Notes under the pieces: model-generated
Told to the model about the DNA's origin: nothing
Databases searched by the model: none
The model's input: the letters and a program-made list of their open reading frames with translations, nothing else
Position numbers and translations under genes: made by a program
Shown here: positions 1-23,357 of the stretch, one piece after another
How positions within the stretch are numbered: position 1 is the stretch's first letter
Layout of the letters: every line of letters starts with the position of its first letter
Assembly (NCBI GenBank): GCA_030141605.1
Contig: JAQGDQ010000375.1
Location: 141,501-205,500 of the forward strand
Source: Tubiluchus corallicola
Taxonomy: Eukaryota > Priapulida > Priapulimorpha > Priapulimorphida > Tubiluchidae
Direction: 5' to 3'
DNA: 64,000 nt

Positions 1-379
1 TAAAAATTTAGTGCTCGTGAAAGTTTAGGGTTGGATTTCAAGTTGCAGTTCTGGTTGGGGCTTGATTTCTGGTTATGATTTCGATTTTATATAATCACAT
101 CACATGACCTCGATGCACTTTACAATTCAAAAGTTTGTCATAACTTACAATTCCATATAGATAATTCCAGCAAGCAGAAAAGCGAAAGTTTGCTTCCAGA
201 GCTACAAAAACACTTAAATTAAGTGCAGTGAGCAAAGGACGTACCAGCTCACTAAGGGCCACTATTGCTCACCAAGCATGCGACAGCTAATAATGTTCAA
301 CAACAATGACAAATGTATACTCAACTCAGTCATGACGGAACATTACCGAAATCCAGAAAGATCGATGGAAGAGACTTAC

Positions 380-12846
<12,467 letters not shown>

Positions 12847-13724
12847 TTTACAAAAAAATTTCGAAGATACACGTAATTTTTTACAGGCGAAATGTTCATG
12901 GAACGCACGCAAGCAACCGAAAACACTGCGCTCTACGGCGTGTAGTAAGGCTGCCTTGGTTATGTCTAGTAAGCGCGCGCGCGCCGCTACGGTCCGCCCA
13001 GACCCCATCCACTAGCTTCGTTTACATGAGCAAATTTGGGTCTAAGTGAGACTCCTGTAATTAAAAAGATTCCCACCCAGTAACAACTGTATGGTAGTAG
13101 GGAACTTTTAGGTAGAATATTGCGCGTTTAAACGCACAGTCAACATGATTACTGTTGTTTACACGATGACTACTGTTTACATGTACATAAAATGCGTATG
13201 TAAAATATGTATAGTTTTAAGTTGAATTTCATATTTTGCGTTTTATATGTTTATTTATGTTTTGTATTTTTTAGTCCTGGATGAAAGGAGGATGGCTCAT
13301 TCTAGCTAGCGAGTTTAAATAATGATCTTATCTTGGGTTATCTTTATAAGTTCATTTATTTTAATGTGCTTGCTCATAGGGTAAAATTCTAAACAAAACA
13401 TCAGTCAAAAATAACAAGCTATACCCTTACAAGGTTTTTACACAAGAATACTGTCATACTCAATAATATTTCGAATATTTGTAATATAATTTCCTTGTTT
13501 TTAATATACTTGGTGAGTGGCGACACTATAAACAAGTTTTACAACATAATTATTTCTATGCAAAAATTACTAGGCACATAATAACATATATGTAAATCTT
13601 TGTTTCAAGTTTAATTTTTGTTGCTATAAACTGACCTACTGTGCCTAATCTCGCTACTTTAATTTTCATTTTTTTTTAATTTGATGTACAAATTTGTGTT
13701 TGAGTTTATACTGGATTTTAGTCT

Positions 13725-14825
13725 CTGTGCACCAAGCTGGCAGCACGGTACGGTGCGAAAAAAATATCGTACTTCGTACCTCTAAAAATACCGTACTGTA
13801 ATTCTGTACTGTACCTACAAAATCGAATCGTACCGTACTAGTACGATAAAATAAGGTGCTGTAATTTCGTACCAAGTTCATGCAGGTCAAACAAATACAA
13901 CTACTTGTATTTTTTCTTATAAAAATGTAAATTTATTGTTTTAAATAACGTGCTCACAAGTGACGATCTTTTAATGCTAATTCAAATTTAACGTGCCTTA
14001 CTTAAAACGCCTGTACCATATGCTGATCGTAATACCACTCTAACGCTAGAAATTATATTCAGCTCTTATAGAAAACCGTAGTACACCCTTCAGTATCAAG
14101 TAACAATCTGTCTGAATCTAGTATAACTTGCTGTAAGCTGAATAACTTTACTTGCAGGTAACACTTTTGCCTATACAAAACAATTGTAGCTGCTATAGTC
14201 ATTAAATGCTTAGTTAATGGGTTAATGTCGGTACATCCCGAACTTCTTTTGTCGGCAAAGCAATCGCTTATCTCAAGTGATATGCAATGATTAAATCGTT
14301 ACTGTTTTGCACAGATCGGCAAAGTTTTAATCATTCCTTATTAACGTCATACATTTTGAAATGTTCTTGCTTCAACAGAATCTGCATAGTTTGTGGTGAT
14401 GTGCAGTCAATTACTACACAATAGCTAGAAATAGCAGTTAAAACAATGACATTGCATGAATTGGCGTCAAGCGTGGGAAGCAATGTGTAACAAATATAAA
14501 CGTAATTTACGGGCAATGACAACTCCAGCTTCTAAATAACTTGTTGCTTTGTAGTTTGGGGCCAATTTAGAGGTTTTGTTAGCGTGTGCTCTGTATTGAT
14601 TAGGGGAGAACAGTAAGTCCCCGACAGGAGCAAAATAAGTCGTCACAATGAGTTGCTGACCAATAGAAACGTTACAAGAAACTAGGGATAAATGGTACGG
14701 AAAAGGTACTAAAACGGTACGAAAAATACCGTAATTTCGTACCATGCCGGTAATTTCGTACCATGCCGTACTTTTAAATATTTTTTCGTACCGTAGCGCA
14801 CCGTACTGCCAGCCTTGCTGTACGC
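13725..14825. mobile_element. hAT-like DNA transposon, 1085 bp, non-autonomous
   Basis: Terminal inverted repeats begin CAAGCTGGCAGCACGGTACG at 13733 and, on the other strand, CAAGGCTGGCAGTACGGTGC at 14817. They are followed by subterminal runs of GTACGAAA/TTTCGTAC motifs at both ends. The flanks CTGTGCAC (13725-13732) and CTGTACGC (14818-14825) agree at 6 of 8 positions, which fits an 8-bp target duplication of the hAT superfamily. Inside, a minus-strand reading around 14560-14640 contains APVGDLLFS, reminiscent of the hAT C-terminal dimerisation motif, but it is too decayed to be sure. It lies between the ACE and gustatory-receptor-like genes. Confidence 0.7.
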
Positions 14826-15327
14826 TTGCACCTAAATCTGTGTTATTTCATCAAAAGACAGTTATTCTACATATATTTAACGTCATAAAATTGGCAAATT
14901 ATCAGCTGGCCCCACCTATTGGCAAAGTTGATACTTTATAGAGTAGAATTAGGTGGCAAAGCAGTTTGGTTCGCACACGTGAAATATCAGAGAGTTATAA
15001 CTTAGATACTGGAATAAAGTAGAATTTACTAAAACAGTCAAAAGTATATGTATAAATCTCTTTGAATCTATTTTGCAATTGTACACATCACAAAGAAATG
15101 CAAATCAATACAAACAAATAAAACTTATCTCAAAACAGATATTTTAAGGGTAGGCAATCTTAAAGCACTTATACTAATAGTTCAAGTGAAATATTTGAGA
15201 GTAATATTAAAAAATGTTAAAGCAGGGCCAATTTCTTACTGCTTACACGCTGTATGGATGTAAGTATCCCGCTTATAAAAAACGTTTATCCCCTTGTCTG
15301 ATTTACTCTTAAATTACTATTCAAGAT

Positions 15328-15565
15328 TTACGGCGCTTTTAGACTCGATAGCTTTTTTCGCGAGTTCTCTCTGATAGTTCTTTCTGAGCGAATTCTTTCA
15401 CAAGTTTTGCTGAGGGTCGGCTCGCGCTTGTCAGAGGGAACTCTCAGCAACTCTCAGAGAGTTTGCAAACATTTGCCGAGAGAACTCGCAAAGCCGTTCA
15501 CACTTACGAGTTTACTCTCAGAGATAACGCTCAAGAGAAAACTTTCTAGTCTGAACGCGCCTTTA
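15328..15565. mobile_element. MITE with imperfect terminal inverted repeats, 232 bp
   Basis: The left end GGCGCTTTTAGACTCGATAG (from 15332) mirrors the right end, which reads GGCGCGTTCAGACTAGAAAG on the minus strand. TTA sits just outside both ends (15328-15330 and 15563-15565), which suggests a 3-bp target duplication of the PIF/Harbinger kind. The interior is rich in GAGAGTT/AACTCTC motifs in both orientations. No coding capacity. Confidence 0.6.
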
Positions 15566-16360
15566 ATACATACTAGTTAGATATAAACAATGGTTCAGGT
15601 TTTTCAGATTCTCATTGACATTATATACAATATGCACTGCAAGAGTAATATCAATTAACCTTTTTATTCACGCCAGTCAATGCATTGAGTTGCTTGTACA
15701 AACTCAGACTTGCTGAAACTGTAGTGTAAATATCGAGTCTAAACACTTTAATGCTTTCCATTCTGGCCAGTTTTCGTTTCTCATTATTGCAAAAGCTGGT
15801 AATGGTTCATAACAAATAGATAGCTAAGATAATATAATACATGTTGATATTGATTTCATAAACCATTCATTTTCTTTACTCTATCTTCTTGCGCAGATGC
15901 ACGAATCTATTATATAGTCCTAAATGCGTGTGTGAAACTAAACAATATTAGTTAGTTTGCAGGTCTTATGGAACATTGCTGCAACACATCATGGTTGCAA
16001 ATTTTAAAGAAGTTAGTTAGCTTACTTTGTGTTTCGGACATTACAATTACGTCAGAAGGATTTTGTTTAGTAACATAACAAAAGTTTTGACATTACTAAT
16101 GTGATTCGCTCCATGAAGGTTTATTAGGAGCAAAGATGTTTCTTCCTTATCTGCCACGGTAGGTTCCTGATTCTAACAAATCAAACTGCGTATAATTACA
16201 TCTAATTCATTGAAGACAAGTGAAAGTTAAACCAACAGCTCGTGATATAGATGACTACAGCTTGAAGAACGAATGCACAGATGAAAAATTCTGAAAACAT
16301 GAAAATTTTACAAAACTAATTTGCTAATATGTTAATTAATTAACGAGTCATTAGAAAAAC

Positions 16361-17479
16361 ATGCCATGCGGAAAGCAGATAAAACCGTTAGAAACGTCTA
16401 GAAGCTCGTCACCGTACATGATAGAGGTACATGGATCAAGCAATGGCGGGAAAAAGTCAGATCTTTCCTGTGATGAAAACGAAGATATTGACGGTGCTGA
16501 CCCTGGCTGCGAGAAATATACACCGTTTTCACTAATGCACGAAATTTCACCGCTTGCTTTCGTCATGAAGATTTGTGGGATATTTCCTTTTGCATTACCT
16601 GGTTGTTCCTTATTCCACTTATGGCACTCAGTTATGCTTACTCCCATTATTTTTGCAGCTTTTGTTGGCCAGTGCTTAATTGGAATCCGTCAACCACTAG
16701 ACGCAGTATCGTTTGCTAATTACTCTACAGAAATCGTGTTTTGGGTTGAAGCTTTGTTCATGCTCATCGTGCAAATATCACTAAGACAAAGGTTTGTCAC
16801 ATTCCTTGACCATTTCAACCAATTTATCAAAGCGTCGTCAACAAAAGAGTACAGAGGAATCATGAAGTTTGTGAGGAGAGTGAATGTTTGGTTGCTCATA
16901 TTTCTATCTGTCAACCTCGTTGGTGCCATATTCGTTATTACATTATTTTCTCTCAGTGGATACAAAATGGAAGAAATACCCTTAGCAGCTTTCAGTCCAC
17001 GTCTAACTGCCTGGAACTCACCATGGAAGGACATCTTCATCATTTTGTTCTACGTCTTTGCAATGAACTGTTATCTCCTCATTGACCTGCCACAGATTTT
17101 GATCATTGCTATTTCTTTCTTTCTAGCATCAGAAATGGAACATTTAAATAAGCAGCTTGAAAATTTGGTTAATAGCAACAGGATAGATGAAAGTACAGAT
17201 TCAATGGTTAAACAATCTATTTGTTGGTCACTGCAAGAAAAAATACCATACATGAGAAAGCGTCATCAAGCGTTATGTAAAGTTATTGGCGAAGTCGACT
17301 CCATGTTCTCGAGTATTACTTTAGTGAAGTACATGGCTGATTGCTTTTTCTTCTTGACCGCTGTCTATTTAGCAATATATTACGGAATTGGTACATCAGA
17401 TGCCTATATAGTGGACATGTTGGAAACAACACTCTATTTCATTCTGTACTCTTATGCATTGTCCAATCTGAACGCAAAG
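16361..17479 (+). CDS. GR-like gene exon 1
   Basis: This exon has 373 codons from ATG to the donor GCAAAG|GTAAAT. It encodes the hydrophilic N-terminus and TM1-TM6. The reading frame stays open to 17569 through a GTT repeat, but that extension is intronic. Confidence 0.85.
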
Positions 17480-18548
17480 GTAAATGGAATAGTTATTATA
17501 ATTATCGTGTTGTTACTATTGTTATTGTTGTTTTGTTGTTGTTGTTGTTGTTGTTGTTGTTTGAGATGAAATGACGCACTAAATGACAAGGTCGCCTACC
17601 TAAGTAGTTGGTTGAGGCATGACTGGAACTCTCTTATTATCAAGAACAATCCTCTAGGATGACACACTAAACTGGCTAATTAGTCTTAGCCACGTCTAGA
17701 TACATACGTGATCCTCCTACGACGCTTGTAAAAAGTACCTACTCTTCGCATACATTGTTTGTGAGCGTATTTTAATTTTAAGATTTATTGAGAATTTTGA
17801 GATAATTTTTGTATTTTTGCAGGCGCATGGGGGTTGGTCGTCTGTGCATGACTTGGACATTAGTTCTCTGTCGTATAAAACATCTATGGAGGTTAGTGAT
17901 TCATAGCTGATTCTAGGCGGTTTGGCATGTAGCCTAATGTGGTCATGTTGTATAGTGTGAAAACGTTTTGGTATTTCCATAAATTAATTCTTTTATTTTT
18001 AAGGTAAATTCTAGTTGTTTTTATTTTAGCTGTTGATGTTTAGCAATCGACTGTCCGGACCACCTATTGGATTAACAGCTTGGAACTTTTTCGTTGTCGA
18101 CAGATCTAAATTACTGACGGTAATCTTATACGTTGTTTGTAGGTAATTCAGTTGTCGGCTGTGTCACTTTTGCCCAGATGAGCAGTCTAGTAAAATGTGG
18201 GTCCTAATTTATTAAGATGTCAGCAATAATTTCAAAAAAGTAGAAAAAAATAGTCAGTGGCATTTGATCCCACAAAACATAATTTTGTTTCACATTGTAA
18301 TACCACGAACGAAAGTTGATCTCATTATGACATTACGTTTTAGATTAGTATAATGCTGCTCAATAAGACTAATCATCTTGTTTTCTTTTTAGATTGTCAG
18401 CGCTATCATAACGTACTTTCTCGTTCTACTACAACTGGTGCCATCTATAAGCGACCATACGCACTATGCCAGTCTCATGGATAATGATGAAAGGAACTTG
18501 TCAGTCTTCATCGAGAGTATCATCACAAACATATCCAGCAGGTGCTAA
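16361..18548 (+). CDS. Gustatory-receptor-like seven-transmembrane protein, complete, 4 exons
   Basis: The exons are 16361-17479, 17823-17891, 18030-18119 and 18393-18548. All three introns are phase 0 with good GT-AG sites, and the joined product is 477 residues ending SSRC-stop. The N-terminal 75 residues are hydrophilic and serine-rich (cytoplasmic in this family). Seven hydrophobic segments follow, the first near residue 95. The C-terminus has SGPPIGLTAWNFFVVDRS followed by TYFLVLLQL, which fits the TYxxxxxQF signature of TM7 in insect gustatory receptors and their animal GR-like relatives. Family members form ligand-gated cation channels or chemoreceptors; the ligand here is unknown. Phase-0 introns near the 3' end are also typical of the family. 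A poly(A) signal lies at 18739. Identification rests on topology and the C-terminal motif, so family is likely and function is inferred. Confidence 0.85.
17523..17567 (+). repeat. (GTT)n microsatellite
   Basis: About fourteen GTT/TTG units just inside GR-like intron 1. They would read as a poly-leucine/cysteine tail if the intron were retained. Confidence 0.85.
17823..17891 (+). CDS. GR-like gene exon 2
   Basis: This exon has 23 codons, phase 0 to 0, after the acceptor ATTTTTGCAG and before GTTAGT. It encodes AHGGWSSVHDLDISSLSYKT, the loop before the C-terminal receptor motif. Confidence 0.75.
18030..18119 (+). CDS. GR-like gene exon 3
   Basis: This exon has 30 codons, phase 0 to 0, acceptor TTTATTTTAG and donor ACG|GTAATC. 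It encodes LLMFSNRLSGPPIGLTAW then NFFVVDRSKLLT, the conserved stretch in front of TM7 in GR-like proteins. Confidence 0.83.
18393..18548 (+). CDS. GR-like gene exon 4 (TM7 and stop)
   Basis: The acceptor is TTTTCTTTTTAG. It encodes IVSAIITYFLVLLQLVPS, which contains the TY-x5-Q family signature, then a short tail and TAA. The downstream AATAAA at 18739-18744 fits as the poly(A) signal. Confidence 0.85.
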   Translation: MVSAIITYFLVLLQLVPSISDHTHYASLMDNDERNLSVFIESIITNISSRC

Positions 18549-18738
18549 AATAGTATTAAAAGTAGTACGGTTGATAAAAGTTGTGCAATTTTGTTTTACC
18601 CAAGCTAAGAAAACTTTCTTTATTTGTTTCTCAAATGAAACCAATCGATCAACCGCTCCGCCGGCCAAAAACAGGCAGTACAGAAACTTAGAAACAAAAG
18701 CGGCTACGTGTCACTTAGGTACTGGACATTTGAGCACC

Positions 18739-18744
18739 AATAAA
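18739..18744 (+). terminator. Poly(A) signal of GR-like gene
   Basis: AATAAA about 190 nt after the stop codon. Confidence 0.6.
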
Positions 18745-18759
18745 AATTGATGTTGTGCT

Positions 18760-20100
18760 TGATTTTTTTATTTTTGTTTATTAAATTTTTAATGACCCAC
18801 TATTTTCCCAACTCTCACTATATTTTTTAAATCGCATCACTAAATTTTATATACGCAGGGATGCAAAAATTAAAGTCAGTCGCTTGTATTTAGAGCAATA
18901 AATTGCTCTGTTTTTGTACGAACACAGTTAAATAGAAACAAGAAACATTTTAAAAGTCAAAAGTAAACAGATGAAAAACAAATTTTTTCAAAAGTTTACA
19001 ACTAGCTCAGAATGTAGTGGCTAGTGGCTCAGAACACTTTGCGTTTAGGACGCTTAAAATTTGCTTTACTATGAAAACACACAAGTAAGTAGAGCAGTTG
19101 ATAATCATTTCTGTTAGGCTTGAATTAGCTTTCTCTTCAGTTTGGAATGACTAATATGTTTTCAGTATAACATATACTGTCACAAAATCGCATCTCATAT
19201 AAATCATCTCAGTACAATAGTCTGAAAATCATCACTAACACCACCAAACATAATGTCGCAAAAAAACTACATCAGTCAAAAACTGATTTAACTACAGCTG
19301 ACGTCTTATTTTGTGACTTTTCCCCCTAGTACATTCAGTGTTCGTGTACGTCACAAGATCTGATTATATTATATACTCCGTCGTTTTCTTGAGCTAATAT
19401 TTGCAAATTCCACGGACGCTGATAATAGCTTCCACATTTTGCGTTTATAAATGTTATTTTTACAAGCATTGAATGAGAGAATCGAGCAGTTTGCCACTAT
19501 GCCCAGTGCCATTTTAATTGACTTACGTGTGCAGATCAGGAGCTTAAGTAACATAATTACTTATAATTTAAGTGTGCGATTTGACTAACAAAAAGTTGAA
19601 AATGTTGGTATTATTTAGCAAACATTTTCTGTATTAAAATTTCAGTAATCTATGCAGGCATGCTGTTTTTCTACATTATTGTAAAATAGCAGTTGTAGCT
19701 TTTGACCCAAGTTTTAAAAATCTACCACATTACTTTGTGTCGTAGCGTTACTAATATATTATACTAGTATAGTTTCTAGTTTTATCAATAATATCATTAT
19801 TGCGTGCATTTCTTCAAATTCCCTGTACATTGAACAAAAACCAATCTCAATGGTTGTTAAGCTTATTAGTGTCTGTATACTGTAAAAATAAACAGCTTTA
19901 TTCTAGAAAATCATTTATTGTTAAGTTGGTATTAAAATACCGCTTATAAAAATTGGGTGTTTATTTGCTTTTGCAACTAAAATCGTTTCAAATTATCCGC
20001 ACGGTATCTCTAAAAATAATTAACATTATCATTTTATTCAGCTAAATGTCACTGTAACTGCTTAGAGTCACGTTATTTTTAGCGAACTTCACTGAGACGG
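18760..20100. other. Intergenic stretch without supported features
   Basis: AT-rich DNA between the convergent GR-like (+) and sHSP (-) genes. I see no exon, RNA or mobile element that I can support. Confidence 0.6.
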
Positions 20101-20111
20101 CAAGTAATGAG

Positions 20112-20117
20112 TTTATT
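20112..20117 (-). terminator. Poly(A) signal of sHSP gene
   Basis: AATAAA on the minus strand, only 14 nt after the stop codon. This would give a very short 3' UTR; another AATAAA further on (about 19900) is an alternative. Confidence 0.55.
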
Positions 20118-20131
20118 AAAACACACGGCAG

Positions 20132-20779
20132 CTAGTTTCCTTGCTCAATTGGTATGCGATGTTCTTTTGGAGCTGGAAGAGCCAAAGGTGCTTGTACTGT
20201 TAGTATACCATCTGTAGATAGTGCAGAACTCACACTCTCTGGATCAACTCCCTTTGGAAGAACAAACTCTCGTTTAAACTCTCTGTACAGTTGTTTATTT
20301 GCTGATTTTTCTTCATGTTTAGCTTGCACAAGAAGTTTATTATCAACAGTTTTTACCTCCATTTCTTCTGGTAAATAATCATGCACGTCGAACCTCAACT
20401 TTAGCTGCTTGTCTCCTGTTGGACTGTGGTCAATCAGAGGACTTGTTGGATGTTGTTGGAACCAATCCCCACTGTCAATGGCTGTGGATGGAGCGAGCGA
20501 CTCAAAAGCTGACCCTCGGTCAAAATCTGTAGACGCAACCTGCGACGTTGTAGACCTGATAGATGTTGTAGTTCGAGACTGCGTAATTTTCGATGAGTCG
20601 CCCGTAAATTCGGATCTCATTCTTTGCATTTCTTCGTCAGCAGCCTTAATTGCTTCAATCATTCTATCAGGCTTGTTGTCATATTCACGATCTAGCAGAC
20701 TGAAGTCTAACTTCATTAGAGGTACAACTTTTATACGTTTTTCTGTTTTGTAAGTTACTTTCTGCTGCGGTTGAGACAT
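20132..20779 (-). CDS. Small heat-shock protein (alpha-crystallin family), intronless
   Basis: A 215-residue ATP-independent chaperone that would bind unfolding proteins in the cytosol. The N-terminal 120 residues are polar, with a helix around residues 30-58 (acidic, DRMIEAIKAADEEMQRMRSEF-like) and a Ser/Thr-rich linker. The alpha-crystallin domain spans about residues 126-200: LKLRFDVHDYLPEEMEVKTV, KLLVQAKHEEKS, YREFKREFVLPKGVDPESV, and the DGILTVQAP strand. It is followed by the C-terminal IxI motif (HRIPIEQ, residues 208-213) used for oligomer assembly. A single exon suits rapid induction. A TATA box lies about 155 bp upstream and a poly(A) signal directly follows. The domain wording is closest to what I know of mollusc/annelid sHSPs. 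The length is within the family's range and no key feature is missing. Confidence 0.95.
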   Translation of the reverse strand: MSQPQQKVTYKTEKRIKVVPLMKLDFSLLDREYDNKPDRMIEAIKAADEEMQRMRSEFTGDSSKITQSRTTTSIRSTTSQVASTDFDRGSAFESLAPSTAIDSGDWFQQHPTSPLIDHSPTGDKQLKLRFDVHDYLPEEMEVKTVDNKLLVQAKHEEKSANKQLYREFKREFVLPKGVDPESVSSALSTDGILTVQAPLALPAPKEHRIPIEQGN

Positions 20780-20930
20780 TTTGCACGAGTTACACAGAAA
20801 ATTTGTCTCTTGAAGCTAGAGAAGCCACGTTTAAACTCTGTAATTCCCTGTAGACAGCTGGGCGAAGCTAGATCAAGGATGGGAAGCCGGGGCTCAGTGT
20901 GTTTTCTTTACGAAAACCAGAGAAGGGTGA

Positions 20931-20941
20931 ATTTATTTATA
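20931..20941 (-). promoter_or_regulatory. TATA box of sHSP gene
   Basis: CTATAAATAAA on the minus strand, about 155 bp upstream of the sHSP ATG, which implies a 5' UTR of about 130 nt. An E-box CACGTG lies about 35 bp further upstream. I did not find a clean array of nGAAn heat-shock elements, so heat induction is not shown by the sequence. Confidence 0.65.
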
Positions 20942-21306
20942 GAAGACTGGATATTACTGACTGTGCACTAACACGTGGAGTCTGTCAGTTCATTTCATGC
21001 GTCTTGAGATTGTGGCTAGCTCCTGAAGATGACTTTTCTTAGTTTTTTGTCTTATAAGATTATGTCGTCAAAATGCCTATATTTGTTTCTTAAACTCCAG
21101 TATTATGTCAAAGACACGAGAATTTTATACTATTACCGATACTAACACTAAACATCACTCGCTGCAGTTAGGCAGTTGGTTTGTTAATACACATATTAAC
21201 TTTGTGTATGGTCTACTGCAGCCGTTACTTTCTATGTGCAGCAAATTAGAAGTTGAAGATGAAACCAGCTGCTTCACTTCATTGGGGTTTAAGAAACAAA
21301 TACACA

Positions 21307-21334
21307 AGCGCGCACGCACGCGCACACGCACACG

Positions 21335-21368
<34 letters not shown>
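21307..21368. repeat. (CA)n / CACGCA microsatellite
   Basis: Imperfect CACG units grade into a pure CA run ending in ATATATGTG. Confidence 0.95.
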
Positions 21369-21373
<5 letters not shown>

Positions 21374-21553
21374 GTGTACGCGAGCCCAATCAAACACAGT
21401 TAAGGTGCAAAATTAAGACTATTGCAGAACCGTGAGGAGCAGTAGCGTTGATTTGATATAAGAAAGACCATCCTTCTTACTATCTGTTTGGTCACTCCAC
21501 ATGCAACTTGAATTTGTGTGCCACGTGACACTCCAAGTACACCTCTATGTCGT

Positions 21554-22195
21554 GTAGAGTAGACTTCCGTGTTGTATGATTGAAGTCTGTGGAGTAGACT
21601 TCTGTGTTGTATGATTAATGTTTGTGGAGTAGATTTCTGCGTTGTATGATTAAAGTTTGTGGAGTAGACTTCTGCGTTGTATGACTAAAGTTTGTGGAGT
21701 ATACTTCCGTGTTGTATGATTAAAGTTTGTGGAGTAAACGTCTGCGTTGTATGATTAAAGTTTGTGGAGTAGACTTCCATGTTGTATGATTGTAGTCTGT
21801 GGAGTAAACTTCCGTGCTGTATGATTAAAGTTTGTGGAGTAGACTTCTGTGTTGTATGATTAAAGTTTGTGGCGTATACTTCCGAGTTGTATGATTGTAG
21901 TCTGTGGAGTAAACTTCTGTGTTGTATGATTAAAGTTTGTGGAGTAGACTTCTGTGTTATATGATTAAAGTTTGTGGAGTAAACTTCCGTGTTGTATGAT
22001 TAAAGTTTGTGGAGTAGACTTCCGTGTTGTATGATTAAAGTTTGTGGAGTAGACTTCTGTGTTATACGATTGTAGTCTGTGGAGTAAACTTCCGTGTTGT
22101 ATGATTAAAGTTTGTGGAGTAGACTTCTGTATTGTATAATTGAAGTTTGTGGAGTAAATTTCTGTGTTGTATGATTAAAGTTTGTGGAGTACACC
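21554..22195 (+). repeat. 35-bp minisatellite, 18 units
   Basis: The unit is GTGGAGTAGACTTCTGTGTT followed by GTATGATTAAAGTTT. Unit starts fall every 35 bp from 21554 to 22184, so 18 complete units fit with no net insertion or deletion, plus a partial nineteenth. Variation is by substitution only, mostly T/C, e.g. ttctg/ttccg and gtctgt/gtttgt. Since 35 is not a multiple of three, it is not a coding repeat. Confidence 0.95.
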
Positions 22196-22889
22196 TCTGT
22201 ACCAGACTTTAAAGCTTGCCGTAAAGTCCAGCACAGACTTAGTCTATTACATCATCATGTTTCAACAATCTCAGATTGCAAGTTGTTTATGAAGGATGTC
22301 CAAACATGTTCTTCAAGGTTGCGTAGTAGTCCCTACAAGATCGTAGAATTTTGCTTTAGTGAGCACAGGAACTGCCTGCTGCTAAAACAATTAATCACAG
22401 AGATGAGACTTAGAAGAATATGTTTTCCGGTTAATGATACAATAAAGAAAGAACGACCAGTGACATCTTCTGGCGGCAGCTGCTGTTTTTGTTAGGTGTG
22501 TATTTTATACAAGTCACGTGAGCTGCGTGGATCGTCGTTTGTTGATGTATGGGACTATGGAATCAGCAGAGCGCAAACCTCCATTTAACTACTAACGCCG
22601 GCACAATGAATGTATATTGTGCCTTTCCTCAGTTGCTACTGCCGCCTGAATTCAGTTTGGTTGATATAAAATTAAATTAACTTTGTTAAGTTAACTAGTA
22701 GGCCATTTTTGACATGTAAAAACTCGTGATTTTGAAGAGAAAAGCGCAAGAATATCAAGTTGTGTCAGCACGCAAAACAGTTTAATTTTCTTGATATCCG
22801 TCATGTTGAGGTCAGTCTTGAGACGTAGATCCTGATTATTGACGGTTCGTTATTTTTTCTGCTAATGTAAATTTGTTGCGGAAACAAAG

Positions 22890-22950
22890 ATGTCGTTTCT
22901 CTGCAAAGCCTACCTGGGAAAAAAGAGGGAGAAGGTCGGACATCAACTAG
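22890..22950 (+). CDS. Putative first coding exon (possible distal start of the SH3 gene)
   Basis: ATG in a good context (AAGATGTCG) opens 20 codons, MSFLCKAYLGKKREKVGHQL, ending in phase 1 at a consensus donor TAG|GTAAGT. The exon at 38418 accepts phase 1, so it could splice to the SH3 adaptor gene as a distal alternative first exon. It could equally belong to an unrecognised gene. The assignment is inference from phase and splice signal only. Confidence 0.4.
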
Positions 22951-23095
22951 GTAAGTTTAACTGCAGTTGATCTAAAAACTGCATCGTTTTTAGACTCAGT
23001 TATATTTATTTGATTACTATATACGTAACAAATTGGAAAAAAATCTTTATTGGTGCCTTACATTTTCACAGATATTGTGTGCATTCATATATTAA

Positions 23096-23357
23096 TATTC
23101 AGGACGCTCCAAAAGAAACAGTGGACTAGCAAACGCTAGAAGTATGTCAGTATCACACCATTCAACGTCTAAAAAATAAGTATGGTCAATGTATGGTCAT
23201 AAAATTGTTAGGAAAATAAAAATTTTTTACGAACATAATATTATTTTACGTCATTGTGATGTCACAATCCCAGAAATCCAGGTCAGTTGGAAATTTTTTC
23301 AGCTTATTATAGCATCAGCACATTTCTATTGCAGTTTCTTTTGGAACACCCTGTTTA
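23096..23357. mobile_element. Mariner-like MITE, about 258 bp
   Basis: The left end CAGGACGCTCCAAAAGAAAC (from 23100) is mirrored at 23353 by CAGGGTGTTCCAAAAGAAAC on the other strand. This is the CAGGGTGTxCCAAAA style of Tc1/mariner ends. TA dinucleotides sit symmetrically two bases outside each end (23096-97 and 23356-57). There is no transposase. A third, solitary copy of the end (AGGTGTTCCAAAATCATCCA on the minus strand) lies at about 23713-23733. Confidence 0.6.

Noticed and set aside
13666-13890. Minus-strand frame rich in Tyr-Ser-Thr over the hAT end
   Set aside because: It reads through the GTAC-rich subterminal repeats of the transposon.
17480-17569. Continuation of the GR-like frame into a poly-leucine/cysteine tail
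   Set aside because: It begins at a consensus donor and runs through a GTT microsatellite, while exons 2-4 supply the family C-terminus in phase.
20154-20753. Two long plus-strand frames opposite the sHSP
   Set aside because: They are antisense shadows of the alpha-crystallin gene and have no recognisable product.
21105-21435. Three overlapping frames with His-Thr and Val-Cys runs
   Set aside because: They come from the CA microsatellite; no splice context or conserved part.
22184-22495. 103-residue frame ending SGGSCCFC, reminiscent of a prenylated C-terminus
   Set aside because: It starts inside the minisatellite, has no clear acceptor, and the rest of the sequence matches no GTPase.
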